A DNA stretch of 64,000 nt from Nemertoderma westbladi (taxonomy: Eukaryota > Xenacoelomorpha > Nemertodermatida > Nemertodermatidae), in NCBI GenBank assembly GCA_032718475.1, contig JAUCBJ010000938.1, positions 1 through 64,000 on the forward strand, given 5' to 3'. Below, in pieces: positions 21,301 through 35,849 of this stretch. Both the position numbers and the translations under genes were made by a program. Every line of letters starts with the position of its first letter. The first letter of the stretch is position 1. Under the pieces are notes generated by a model. The model was not told where the DNA came from. It searched no databases and saw nothing but the letters and a program-made list of their open reading frames with translations.

Positions 21301-24300
21301 ATAGAGACTAGCTGAGGGGTTCCTGGCCAATGTATCCTATAGAGACTAGCTGAGGGGTTCCTGACCAATGTATCCTATAGAGACTAGCTGAGAGGTTCCT
21401 GGCCAATGGATCCTATAGAGACTAGCTGAGGGGTTCCTGGCCAATGTATCCTATAGAGACTAGCTGAGGGGTTCCTGGCCAATGTATCCTATAAAGACTA
21501 GCTGAGAGGTTCCTGGCCAATGGATCCTATAGAGACTAGCTGAGAGGTTCCTGGCCAATGGATCCTATAAAGACTAGCTGAGAGGTTCCTGGCCAATGTA
21601 TCCTATAAAGACTAGCTGAGAGGTTCCTGGCCAATGGATCCTATAGAGACTAGCTGAGGGGTTCCTGGCCAATGTATCCTATAGAGACTAGCTGAGGGGT
21701 TCCTGGCCAATGGATCCTATAAAGACTAGCTGAGGGTTTCCTGGCCAATGGATCCTATAGTGACTAGCTGAGGGTTTCCTGGCCAATGTATCCTATAGAG
21801 ACTAGCTGAGGGGTTCCTGGCCAGAGTATCCTATAGAGACTAGCTGAGGGGTTCCTGGCCAATGTATCCTATAAAGACTAGCTGAGAGGTTCCTGGCCAA
21901 TGGATCCTATAGAGACTAGCTGAGGGGTTCCTGGCCAATGTATCCTATAAAGACTAGCTGAGAGGTTCCTGACCAATGTATCCTATAGAGACTAGCTGAG
22001 AGGTTCCTGGCCAATGTATCCTATAGAGACTAGCTGAGAGGTTCCTGGCCAATGGATCCTATAAAGACTAGCTGAGGGTTTCCTGGCCAATGGATCCTAT
22101 AGTGACTAGCTGAGGGTTTCCTGGCCAATGTATCCTATAGAGACTAGCTGAGGGGTTCCTGGCCAGAGTATCCTATAGAGACTAGCTGAGGGGTTCCTGA
22201 CCAATGTATCATATAGAGACTAGCTGAGAGGTTCCTGGCCAGAGTATCCTATAGAGACTAGCTGAGGGGTTCCTGACCAATGTATCCTATAGAGACTAGC
22301 TGAGGGGTTCCTGACCAATGTATCCTATAGAGACTAGCTGAGGGGTTCCTGACCAATGTATCCTATAGAGACTAGCTGAGGGGTTCCTGACCAATGTATC
22401 CTATAGAGACTAGCTGAGAGGTTCCTGGCCAATGTATCCTATAGAGACTAGCTGAGAGGTTCCTGACCAATTGATTTTATAGATACTAGCTTAGAGGTTC
22501 CTGGCCAATGTATCCTATAGAGACTAGCTGAGAGGTTCCTGACCAATTGATTTTATAGATACTAGCTTAGAGTTTCCTGGCCAATGTATCCTATAGAGAC
22601 TAGCTGAGAGGTTCCTGACCAATTGATTTTATAGATACTAGCTTAGAGTTTCCTGGCCAATGTATCCTATAGAGACTAGCTGAGGGTTTCCTGGCCAATG
22701 GATCCTATAGAGACTAGCTGAGGGTTTCCTGGCCAATGTATCCTATAGAGACTAGCTGAGGGGTTCCTGACCAATGTATCCTATAGAGACTAGCTGAGGG
22801 GTTCCTGACCAATGTATCCTATAGAGACTAGCTGAGAGGTTCCTGGCCAATGTATCCTATAGAGACTAGCTGAGAGGTTCCTGACCAATTGATTTTATAG
22901 ATACTAGCTTAGAGGTTCCTGGCCAATGTATCCTATAGAGACTAGCTGAGAAGTTCCTGGCCAATGTATCCTATAGAGACTAGCTGAGGGGTTCCTGGCC
23001 AATGTATCCTATAGAGACTAGCTGAGGGGTTCCTGGCCAATGTATCCTATAGAGACTAGCTGAGGGGTTCCTGACCAATTGATTTTATAGATACTAGCTT
23101 AGAGGTTCCTGGCCAATGTATCCTATAGAGACTAGCTGAGGGGTTCCTGACCAATGTATCCTATAGAGACTAGCTGAGAGGTTCCTGGCCAGAGTATCCT
23201 ATAGAGACTAGCTGAGGGGTTCCTGGCCAATGTATCCTATAGAGACTAGCTGAGGGGTTCCTGGCCAATGTATCCTATAGAGACTAGCTGAGGGGTTCCT
23301 GACCAATTGATTTTATAGATACTAGATAAGAGGTTCCTGGCCAATGTATCCTATAGAGACTAGCTGAGGGGTTCCTGACCAATGTATCCTATAGAGACTA
23401 GCTGAGGGGTTCCTGGCCAATGTATCCTATAGAGACTAGCTGAGGGGTTCCTGGCCAATGTATCCTATAGAGACTAGCTGAGGGGTTCCTGACCAATTGA
23501 TTTTATAGATACTAGCTTAGAGGTTCCTGGCCAATGTATCCTATAGAGACTAGCTGAGGGGTTCCTGACCAATGTATCCTATAGAGACTAGCTGAGAGGT
23601 TCCTGGCCAGAGTATCCTATAGAGACTAGCTGAGGGGTTCCTGACCAATGTATCCTATAGAGACTAGCTGAGGGGTTCCTGACCAATGTATCCTATAGAG
23701 ACTAGCTGAGGGGTTCCTGACCAATGTATCCTATAGAGACTAGCTGAGGGGTTCCTGACCAATGTATCCTATAGAGACTAGCTGAGAGGTTCCTGGCCAA
23801 TGTATCCTATAGAGACTAGCTGAGGGGTTCCTGGCCAATGTATCCTATAGAGACTAGCTGAGAGGTTCCTGGCCAGAGTATCCTATAGAGACTAGCTGAG
23901 GGGTTCCTGGCCAATGTATCCTATAGAGACTAGCTGAGGGGTTCCTGGCCAATGTATCCTATAGAGACTAGCTGAGGGGTTCCTGACCAATTGATTTTAT
24001 AGATACTAGCTTAGAGGTTCCTGGCCAATGTATCCTATAGAGACTAGCTGAGGGGTTCCTGGCCAATGTATCCTATAGAGACTAGCTGAGGGGTTCCTGG
24101 CCAATGTATCCTATAGAGACTAGCTGAGGGGTTCCTGACCAATTGATTTTATAGATACTAGCTTAGAAGTTCCTGGCCAATGGATCCTTTAGAGACTAGC
24201 TGAGGGTTTCCTGGCCAATGGATCCAATAGAGAGACTAGCTGAGGGTTTCCTGGCCAATGGATCCTATAGAGACTAGCTGAGGGGTTCCTGACCAATGTA

Positions 24301-27300
24301 TCCTATAGAGACTAGCTGAGGGGTTCCTGACCAATGTATCCTATAGAGACTAGCTGAGGGGTTCCTGACCAATGTATCCTATAGAGACTAGCTGAGGGGT
24401 TCCTGACCAATGTATCCTATAGAGACTAGCTGAGAGGTTCCTGGCCAATGTATCCTATAGAGACTAGCTGAGAGGTTCCTGACCAATTGATTTTATAGAT
24501 ACTAGCTTAGAGGTTCCTGGCCAATGTATCCTATAGAGACTAGCTGAGGGGTTCCTGGCCAATGTATCCTATAGAGACTAGCTGAGAGGTTCCTGACCAA
24601 TTGATTTTATAGATACTAGCTTAGAGGTTCCTGGCCAATGTATCCTATAGAGACTAGCTGAGAGGTTCCTGACCAATTGATTTTATAGATACTAGCTTAG
24701 AGGTTCCTGGCCAATGTATCCTATAGAGACTAGCTGAGAGGTTCCTGACCAATGTATCCTATAGAGACTAGCTGAGAGGTTCCTGGCCAGAGTATCCTAT
24801 AGAGACTAGCTGAGGGGTTCCTGACCAATGTATCCTATAGAGACTAGCTGAGGGGTTCCTGACCAATGTATCCTATAGAGACTAGCTGAGGGGTTCCTGA
24901 CCAATGTATCCTATAGAGACTAGCTGAGAGGTTCCTGGCCAATGTATCCTATAGAGACTAGCTGAGGGGTTCCTGACCAATGTATCCTATAGAGACTAGC
25001 TGAGGGGTTCCTGACCAATGTATCCTATAGAGACTAGCTGAGGGGTTCCTGACCAATGTATCCTATAGAGACTAGCTGAGAGGTTCCTGGCCAGAGTATC
25101 CTATAGAGACTAGCTGAGGGGTTCCTGACCAATGTATCCTATAGAGACTAGCTGAGGGGTTCCTGACCAATGTATCCTATAGAGACTAGCTGAGGGGTTC
25201 CTGACCAATGTATCCTATAGAGACTAGCTGAGGGGTTCCTGGCCAATGTATCCTATAGAGACTAGCTGAGAGGTTCCTGGCCAATGTATCCTATAGAGAC
25301 TAGCTGAGAGGTTCCTGGCCAATGTATCCTATAGAGACTAGCTGAGGGGTTCCTGACCAATTGATTTTATAGATACTAGCTTAGAGGTTCCTGGCCAATG
25401 TATCCTATAGAGACTAGCTGAGAGGTTCCTGGCCAATGTATCCTATAGAGACTAGCTGAGAGGTTCCTGACCAATTGATTTTATAGATACTAGCTTAGAG
25501 GTTCCTGGCCAATGTATCCTATAGAGACTAGCTGAGGGTTTCCTGGCCAATGGATTCTATAGATACTAGCTGAGGGTTTCCTGGCCAATGTATCCTATAG
25601 AGACTAGCTGAGGGGTTCCTGACCAATGTATCCTATAGAGACTAGCTGAGGGGTTCCTGACCAATGTATCCTATAGAGACTAGCTGAGAGGTTCCTGGCC
25701 AATGGATCCTATAGAGACTAGCTGAGGGGTTCCTGACCAATGTATCCTATAGAGACTAGCTGAGGGGTTCCTGACCAATGTATCCTATAGAGACTAGCTG
25801 AGGGGTTCCTGACCAATGTATCCTATAGAGACTAGCTGAGGGGTTCCTGACCAATGTATCCTATAGAGACTAGCTGAGGGGTTCCTGGCCAATGTATCCT
25901 ATAGAGACTAGCTGAGAGGTTCCTGGCCAATGTATCCTATAGATACTAGCTTAGAGGTTCCTGGCCAATGTATCCTATAGAGACTAGCTGAGGGGTTCCT
26001 GACCAATGTATCCTATAGAGACTAGCTGAGGGGTTCCTGACCAATGTATCCTATAGAGACTAGCTGAGGGGTTCCTGACCAATGTATCCTATAGAGACTA
26101 GCTGAGGGGTTCCTGGCCAATGTATCCTATAGAGACTAGCTGAGGGGTTCCTGGCCAATGTATCCTATAGAGACTAGCTGAGAGGTTCCTGGCCAATGTA
26201 TCCTATAGAGACTAGCTGAGAGGTTCCTGGCCAATGGATCCTATAGAGACTAGCTGAGAGGTTCCTGGCCAATGTATCCTATAGAGACTAGCTGAGAGGT
26301 TCCTGGCCAATGTATCCTATAGAGACTAGCTGAGGGGTTCCTGACCAATTGATTTTATAGATACTAGCTTAGAGGTTCCTGGCCAATGTATCCTATAGAG
26401 ACTAGCTGAGGGGTTCCTGACCAATGTATCCTATAGAGACTAGCTGAGGGGTTCCTGACCAATGTATCCTATAGAGACTAGCTGAGGGGTTCCTGACCAA
26501 TGTATCCTATAGAGACTAGCTGAGGGGTTCCTGGCCAATGTATCCTATAGAGACTAGCTGAGAGGTTCCTGGCCAATGTATCCTATAGAGACTAGCTGAG
26601 GGGTTCCTGGCCAATGTATCCTATAGAGACTAGCTGAGGGGTTCCTGGCCAATGTATCCTATAGAGACTAGCTGAGGGGTTCCTGACCAATTGATTTTAT
26701 AGATACTAGCTTAGAGGTTCCTGGCCAATGTATCCTATAGAGACTAGCTGAGGGGTTCCTGACCAATTGATTTTATAGATACTAGCTTAGAGGTTCCTGG
26801 CCAATGTATCCTATAGAGACTAGCTGAGGGGTTCCTGACCAATTGATTTTATAGATACTAGCTTAGAGGTTCCTGGCCAATGTATCCTATAGAGACTAGC
26901 TTAGAGGTTCCTGGCCAATGTATCCTATAGAGACTAGCTGAGAGGTTCCTGGCCAATGTATCCTATAGAGACTAGCTGAGAGGTTCCTGGCCAATGTATC
27001 CTATAGAGACTAGCTGAGGGGTTCCTGGCCAATGGATCCTATAGAGACTAGCTGAGGGGTTCCTGGCCAATGTATCCTATAGAGACTAGCTGAGAGGTTC
27101 CTGGCCAATGTATCCTATAGAGACTAGCTGAGGGGTTCCTGGCCAATGTATCCTATAGAGACTAGCTGAGAGGTTCCTGGCCAATTGATTTTATAGATAC
27201 TAGCTTAGAGGTTCCTGGCCAATGTATCCTATAGAGACTAGCTGAGAGGTTCCTGACCAATTGATTTTATAGATACTAGCTTAGAGGTTCCTGGCCAATG

Positions 27301-29299
27301 TATCCTATAGAGACTAGCTGAGAGGTTCCTGGCCAATGTATCCTATAGAGACTAGCTGAGAGGTTCCTGGCCAATGGATCCTATAGAGACTAGCTGAGGG
27401 GTTCCTGGCCAATGGATCCTATAGATACTAGCTTAGAGGTTCCTGGCCAATGTATCCTATAGAGACTAGCTGAGGGGTTCCTGGCCAATGTATCCTATAG
27501 AGACTAGCTGAGGGGTTCCTGGCCAATGTATCCTATAGAGACTAGCTGAGGGGTTCCTGGCCAATGTATCCTATAGAGACTAGCTGAGGGGTTCCTGACC
27601 AATTGATTTTATATATACTAGCTTAGAGGTTCCTGGCCAATGTATCCTATAGAGACTAGCTGAGAGGTTCCTGGCCAATGTATCCTATAGAGACTAGCTG
27701 AGGGTTTCCTGGCCAATGTATCCTATAGAGACTAGCTGAGGGGTTCCTGGCCAATGTATCCTATAGAGACTAGCTGAGGGGTTCCTGGCCAATGTATCCT
27801 ATAGAGACTAGCTGAGGGGTTCCTGGCCAATGTATCCTATAGAGACTAGCTGAGGGGTTCCTGGCCAATGTATCCTATAGAGACTAGCTGAGGGGTTCCT
27901 GGCCAATGTATCCTATAGAGACTAGCTGAGGGGTTCCTGACCAATTGATTTTATATATACTAGCTTAGAGGTTCCTGGCCAATGTATCCTATAGAGACTA
28001 GCTGAGGGGTTCCTGGCCAATGTATCCTATAGAGACTAGCTGAGGGGTTCCTGGCCAATGTATCCTATAGAGACTAGCTGAGGGGTTCCTGGCCAATGTA
28101 TCCTATAGAGACTAGCTGAGGGGTTCCTGGCCAATGTATCCTATAGAGACTAGCTGAGGGGTTCCTGGCCAATGTATCCTATAGAGACTAGCTGAGGGGT
28201 TCCTGACCAATTGATTTTATATATACTAGCTTAGAGGTTCCTGGCCAATGTATCCTATAAAGACTAGCTGAGAGGTTCCTGGCCAATGGATCCTATAGAG
28301 ACTAGCTGAGAGGTTCCTGGCCAATGTATCCTATAGAGACTAGCTGAGGGGTTCCTGGCCAATGTATCCTATAGAGACTAGCTGAGAGGTTCCTGGCCAA
28401 TGGATCCTATAGAGACTAGCTGAGAGGTTCCTGGCCAATGGATCCTATAGAGACTAGCTGAGGGGTTCCTGGCCAATGTATCCTATAGAGACTAGCTGAG
28501 AGGTTCCTGACCAATTGATTTTATAGATACTAGCTTAGAGGTTCCTGGCCAATGTATCCTATAGAGACTAGCTGAGGGGTTCCTGACCAATTGATTTTAT
28601 AGATACTAGCTTAGAGGTTCCTGGCCAATGTATCCTATAGAGACTAGCTGAGGGGTTCCTGGCCAATGTATCCTATAGAGACTAGCTGAGGGGTTCCTGA
28701 CCAATTGATTTTATAGATACTAGCTTAGAGGTTCCTGGCCAATGTATCCTATAGAGACTAGCTGAGGGGTTCCTGGCCAATGTATCCTATAGAGACTAGC
28801 TGAGGGGTTCCTGACCAATTGATTTTATAGATACTAGCTTAGAGGTTCCTGGCCAATGTATCCTATAAAGACTAGCTGAGAGGTTCCTGGCCAATGTATC
28901 CTATAAAGACTAGCTGAGAGGTTCCTGGCCAATGTATCCTATAGAGACTAGCTGAGGGGTTCCTGGCCAATGTATCCTATAGAGACTAGCTGAGGGGTTC
29001 CTGACCAATTGATTTTATAGATACTAGCTTAGAGGTTCCTGGCCAATTTATCCTATAAAGACTAGCTGAGAGGTTCCTGGCCAATGGATCCTATAGAGAC
29101 TAGCTGAGGGGTTCCTGGCCAATTGATTTTATAGATACTAGCTTAGAGGTTCCTGGCCAATGTATCCTATAGAGACTAGCTGATAGGTTCCTGACCAATT
29201 GATTTTATAGATACTAGCTTAGAGGTTCCTGGCCAATGTATCCTATAGAGACTAGCTGAGGGGTTCCTGGCCAATGTATCCTATAAAGACTAGCTGAGA

Positions 29300-32200
29300 G
29301 GTTCCTGGCCAATGGATCCTATAAAGACTAGCTGAGAGGTTCCTGGCCAATGTATCCTATAAAGACTAGCTGAGAGGCTCCTGGCCAATGTATCCTATAA
29401 AGACTAGCTGAGAGGTTCCTGGCCAATGTATCCTATAAAGACTAGCTGAGAGGCTCCTGGCCAATGTATCCTATAAAGACTAGCTGAGGGTTTCCTGGCC
29501 AATGTATCCTATAAAGACTAGCTGAGAGGTTCCTGGCCAATGTATCCTATAAAGACTAGCTGAGAGGTTCCTGGCCAATGTATCCTATAGAGACTAGCTG
29601 AGGGGTTCCTGGCCAATGTATCCTATAAAGACTAGCTGAGAGGTTCCTGGCCAATGGATCCTATAAAGACTAGCTGAGAGGTTCCTGGCCAATGTATCCT
29701 ATAGAGACTAGCTGAGGGGTTCCTGGCCAATGTATCCTATAGAGACTAGCTGAGGGGTTCCTGGCCAATGTATCCTATAGAGACTAGCTGAGGGTTTCCT
29801 GGCCAATGTATCCTATAAAGACTAGCTGAGAGGTTCCTGGCCAATGGATCCTATAAAGACTAGCTGAGAGGTTCCTGGCCAATGTATCCTATAGAGACTA
29901 GCTGAGGGGTTCCTGGCCAATGTATCCTATAAAGACTAGCTGAGAGGTTCCTGGCCAATGGATCCTATAAAGACTAGCTGAGAGGTTCCTGGCCAATGTA
30001 TCCTATAAAGACTAGCTGAGAGGTTCCTGGCCAATGGATCCTATAAAGACTAGCTGAGAGGTTCCTGGCCAATGTATCCTATAGAGACTAGCTGAGGGGT
30101 TCCTGGCCAATGTATCCTATAGAGACTAGCTGAGGGGTTCCTGGCCAATGTATCCTATAGAGACTAGCTGAGAGGTTCCTGGCCAATGTATCCTATAAAG
30201 ACTAGCTGAGAGGCTCCTGGCCAATGTATCCTATAAAGACTAGCTGAGGGTTTCCTGGCCAATGTATCCTATAAAGACTAGCTGAGAGGTTCCTGGCCAA
30301 TGGATCCTATAAAGACTAGCTGAGAGGTTCCTGGCCAATGTATCCTATAGAGACTAGCTGAGGGGTTCCTGGCCAATGTATCCTATAGAGACTAGCTGAG
30401 GGGTTCCTGGCCAATGTATCCTATAGAGACTAGCTGAGGGTTTCCTGGCCAATGTATCCTATAAAGACTAGCTGAGAGGTTCCTGGCCAATGGATCCTAT
30501 AAAGACTAGCTGAGAGGTTCCTGGCCAATGTATCCTATAAAGACTAGCTGAGAGGCTCCTGGCCAATGTATCCTATAAAGACTAGCTGAGAGGTTCCTGG
30601 CCAATGGATCCTATAAAGACTAGCTGAGAGGTTCCTGGCCAATGGATCCTATAAAGACTAGCTTAGAGGTTCCTGGCCAATGTATCCTATAAAGACTAGC
30701 TGAGAGGTTCCTGGCCAATGTATCCTATAAAGACTAGCTGAGAGGCTCCTGACCAATGTATCCTATAAAGACTAGCTGAGGGTTTCCTGGCCAATGTATC
30801 CTATAAAGACTAGCTGAGAGGTTCCTGGCCAATGGATCCTATAAAGACTAGCTGAGAGGTTCCTGGCCAATGTATCCTATAGAGACTAGCTGAGAGGTTC
30901 CTGGCCAATGTATCCTATAGAGACTAGCTGAGAGGTTCCTGGCCAATGTATCCTATAGAGACTAGCTGAGAGGTTCCTGGCCAATGTATCCTATAGAGAC
31001 TAGCTGAGAGGTTCCTGGCCAATGGATCCTATAGAGACTAGCTGAGAGGTTCCTGGCCAATGTATCCTATAGAGACTAGCTGAGAGGTTCCTGGCCAATG
31101 TATCCTATAGAGACTAGCTGAGGGGTTCCTGGCCAATGGATCCTATAAAGACTAGCTGAGAGGTTCCTGGCCAATGTATCCTATAAAGACTAGCTGAGAG
31201 GCTCCTGGCCAATGTATCCTATAAAGACTAGCTGAGGGTTTCCTGGCCAATGTATCCTATAAAGACTAGCTGAGAGGTTCCTGGCCAATGGATCCTATAA
31301 AGACTAGCTGAGAGGCTCCTGGCCAATGTATCCTATAAAGACTAGCTGAGGGTTTCCTGGCCAATGTATCCTATAAAGACTAGCTGAGAGGTTCCTGGCC
31401 AATGTATCCTATAGAGACTAGCTGAGGGTTTCCTGGCCAATGTATCCTATAGAGACTAGCTGAGAGGTTCCTGGCCAATGTATCCTATAGAGACTAGCTG
31501 AGGGTTTCCTGGCCAATGTATCCTATAAAGACTAGCTGAGAGGTTCCTGGCCAATGGATCCTATAAAGACTAGCTGAGAGGTTCCTGGCCAATGTATCCT
31601 ATAGAGACTAGCTGAGGGGTTCCTGGCCAATGTATCCTATAGAGACTAGCTGAGGGGTTCCTGGCCAATGGATCCTATAAAGACTAGCTGAGAGGTTCCT
31701 GGCCAATGTATCCTATAGAGACTAGCTGAGGGTTTCCTGGCCAATGTATCCTATAAAGACTAGCTGAGAGGTTCCTGGCCAATGGATCCTATAGAGACTA
31801 GCTGAGGGGTTCCTGGCCAATGGATCCTATAAAGACTAGCTGAGAGGTTCCTGGCCAATGTATCCTATAGAGACTAGCTGAGGGGTTCCTGGCCAATGTA
31901 TCCTATAGAGACTAGCTGAGGGGTTCCTGGCCAATGGATCCTATAAAGACTAGCTGAGAGGTTCCTGGCCAATGTATCCTATAAAGACTAGCTGAGAGGC
32001 TCCTGGCCAATGTATCCTATAAAGACTAGCTGAGGGTTTCCTGGCCAATGTATCCTATAAAGACTAGCTGAGAGGTTCCTGGCCAATGTATCCTATAGAG
32101 ACTAGCTGAGAGGTTCCTGGCCAATGGATCCTATAAAGACTAGCTGAGAGGTTCCTGGCCAATGTATCCTATAGAGACTAGCTGAGGGGTTCCTGGCCAA

Positions 32201-35200
32201 TGTATCCTATAGAGACTAGCTGAGGGGTTCCTGGCCAATGGATCCTATAAAGACTAGCTGAGAGGTTCCTGGCCAATGTATCCTATAGAGACTAGCTGAG
32301 GGGTTCCTGGCCAATGTATCCTATAGAGACTAGCTGAGGGGTTCCTGGCCAATGGATCCTATAAAGACTAGCTGAGAGGTTCCTGGCCAATGTATCCTAT
32401 AGAGACTAGCTGAGGGTTTCCTGGCCAATGTATCCTATAAAGACTAGCTGAGAGGTTCCTGGCCAATGGATCCTATAAAGACTAGCTGAGAGGTTCCTGG
32501 CCAATGTATCCTATAGAGACTAGCTGAGGGGTTCCTGGCCAATGTATCCTATAGATACTAGCTGAGGGGTTCCTGGCCAATGTATCCTATAAAGACTAGC
32601 TGAGAGGTTCCTGGCCAATGGATCCTATAAAGACTAGCTGAGAGGTTCCTGGCCAATGTATCCTATAAAGACTAGCTGAGAGGCTCCTGGCCAATGTATC
32701 CTATAAAGACTAGCTGAGGGTTTCCTGGCCAATGTATCCTATAAAGACTAGCTGAGAGGTTCCTGGCCAATGTATCCTATAGAGACTAGCTGAGAGGTTC
32801 CTGGCCAATGTATCCTATAGAGACTAGCTGAGAGGTTCCTGGCCAATGTATCCTATAGAGACTAGCTGAGGGTTTCCTGGCCAATGTATCCTATAAAGAC
32901 TAGCTGAGAGGTTCCTGGCCAATGGATCCTATAAAGACTAGCTGAGAGGTTCCTGGCCAATGTATCCTATAGAGACTAGCTGAGGGGTTCCTGGCCAATG
33001 TATCCTATAGAGACTAGCTGAGGGGTTCCTGGCCAATGGATCCTATAAAGACTAGCTGAGAGGTTCCTGGCCAATGTATCCTATAAAGACTAGCTGAGAG
33101 GCTCCTGGCCAATGTATCCTATAAAGACTAGCTGAGGGTTTCCTGGCCAATGTATCCTATAAAGACTAGCTGAGAGGTTCCTGGCCAATGGATCCTATAA
33201 AGACTAGCTGAGAGGTTCCTGGCCAATGTATCCTATAGAGACTAGCTTAGAGGTTCCTGGCCAATGGATCCTATAGAGACTAGCTGAGGGGTTCCTGGCC
33301 AATGTATCCTATAGAGACTAGCTGAGGGGTTCCTGGCCAATGTATCCTATAGAGACTAGCTGAGGGGTTCCTGGCCAATGTATCCTATAGAGACTAGCTG
33401 AGGGGTTCCTGGCCAATGTATCCTATAGAGACTAGCTGAGGGTTTCCTGGCCAATGTATCCTATAAAGACTAGCTGAGAGGTTCCTGGCCAATGGATCCT
33501 ATAAAGACTAGCTGAGAGGTTCCTGGCCAATGTATCCTATAAAGACTAGCTGAGAGGCTCCTGGCCAATGTATCCTATAAAGACTAGCTGAGAGGTTCCT
33601 GGCCAATGGATCCTATAAAGACTAGCTGAGAGGTTCCTGGCCAATGGATCCTATAAAGACTAGCTGAGAGGTTCCTGGCCAATGTATCCTATAAAGACTA
33701 GCTGAGAGGTTCCTGGCCAATGTATCCTATAAAGACTAGCTGAGAGGCTCCTGGCCAATGTATCCTATAAAGACTAGCTGAGGGTTTCCTGGCCAATGTA
33801 TCCTATAAAGACTAGCTGAGAGGTTCCTGGCCAATGGATCCTATAAAGACTAGCTGAGAGGTTCCTGGCCAATGTATCCTATAGAGACTAGCTGAGAGGT
33901 TCCTGGCCAATGTATCCTATAAAGACTAGCTGAGAGGCTCCTGGCCAATGTATCCTATAAAGACTAGCTGAGGGTTTCCTGGCCAATGTATCCTATAAAG
34001 ACTAGCTGAGAGGTTCCTGGCCAATGGATCCTATAAAGACTAGCTGAGAGGTTCCTGGCCAATGTATCCTATAGAGACTAGCTGAGAGGTTCCTGGCCAA
34101 TGTATCCTATAGAGACTAGCTGAGAGGTTCCTGGCCAATGTATCCTATAAAGACTAGCTGAGAGGTTCCTGGCCAATGTATCCTATAAAGACTAGCTGAG
34201 AGGTTCCTGGCCAATGGATCCTATAAAGACTAGCTGAGAGGTTCCTGGCCAATGTATCCTATAAAGACTAGCTGAGAGGTTCCTGGCCAATGTATCCTAT
34301 AAAGACTAGCTGAGAGGCTCCTGGCCAATGTATCCTATAAAGACTAGCTGAGAGGTTCCTGGCCAATGTATCCTATAAAGACTAGCTGAGGGTTTCCTGG
34401 CCAATGTATCCTATAGAGACTAGCTGAGAGGTTCCTGGCCAATGTATCCTATAAAGACTAGCTGAGGGTTTCCTGGCCAATGTATCCTATAGAGACTAGC
34501 TGAGAGGTTCCTGGCCAATGTATCCTATAGAGACTAGCTGAGGGGTTCCTGACTAATTGATTTTATAGATACTAGCTTAGAGGTTCCTGGCCAATGTATC
34601 CTATAAAGACTAGCTGAGAGGCTCCTGGCCAATGTATCCTATAAAGACTAGCTGAGGGTTTCCTGGCCAATGTATCCTATAAAGACTAGCTGAGAGGTTC
34701 CTGGCCAATGGATCCTATAAAGACTAGCTGAGAGGTTCCTGGCCAATGTATCCTATAAAGACTAGCTGAGAGGCTCCTGGCCAATGTATCCTATAAAGAC
34801 TAGCTGAGGGGTTCCTGGCCAATGTATCCTATAAAGACTAGCTGAGAGGTTCCTGGCCAATGTATCCTATAAAGACTAGCTGAGAGGCTCCTGGCCAATG
34901 TATCCTATAAAGACTAGCTGAGGGTTTCCTGGCCAATGTATCCTATAAAGACTAGCTGAGAGGTTCCTGGCCAATGGATCCTATAAAGACTAGCTGAGAG
35001 GTTCCTGGCCAATGTATCCTATAAAGACTAGCTGAGAGGCTCCTGGCCAATGTATCCTATAAAGACTAGCTGAGGGGTTCCTGGCCAATGTATCCTATAG
35101 AGACTAGCTGAGGGGTTCCTGGCCAATGTATCCTATAGAGACTAGCTGAGGGGTTCCTGACCAATTGATTTTATAGATACTAGCTTAGAGGTTCCTGGCC

Positions 35201-35650
35201 AATGTATCCTATAGAGACTAGCTGAGGGGTTCCTGGCCAATGTATCCTATAGAGACTAGCTGAGGGGTTCCTGACCAATTGATTTTATAGATACTAGCTT
35301 AGAGGTTCCTGGCCAATGTATCCTATAGAGACTAGCTGAGGGGTTCCTGGCCAATGTATCCTATAAAGACTAGCTGAGAGGTTCCTGGCCAATGGATCCT
35401 ATAAAGACTAGCTGAGAGGTTCCTGGCCAATGTATCCTATAAAGACTAGCTGAGAGGCTCCTGGCCAATGTATCCTATAAAGACTAGCTGAGGGTTTCCT
35501 GGCCAATGTATCCTATAGAGACTAGCTTAGAGGTTCCTGGCCAATGGATCCTATAAAGACTAGCTGAGAGGTTCCTGGCCAATGTATCCTATAAAGACTA
35601 GCTGAGAGGCTCCTGGCCAATGTATCCTATAGAGACTAGCTGAGGGGTTC
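29300..35650. repeat. Sub-domain enriched in the GAGGCTCC monomer variant
   Basis: The T-to-C change at monomer position 6 (GAGGCTCCTGG) appears about twenty times between 29374 and 35609, and elsewhere I saw it only once, near 63839. Most units here also carry TATAAAG at positions 24-30. A single founder change has spread locally. Confidence 0.75.
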
Positions 35651-35849
35651 CTGGCCAATGTATCCTATAGAGACTAGCTGAGAGGTTCCTGGCCAATGTA
35701 TCCTATAAAGACTAGCTGAGAGGTTCCTGGCCAATGGATCCTATAAAGACTAGCTGAGAGGTTCCTGGCCAATGTATCCTATAGAGACTAGCTGAGAGGT
35801 TCCTGGCCAATGTATCCTATAGAGACTAGCTGAGAGGTTCCTGGCCAAT

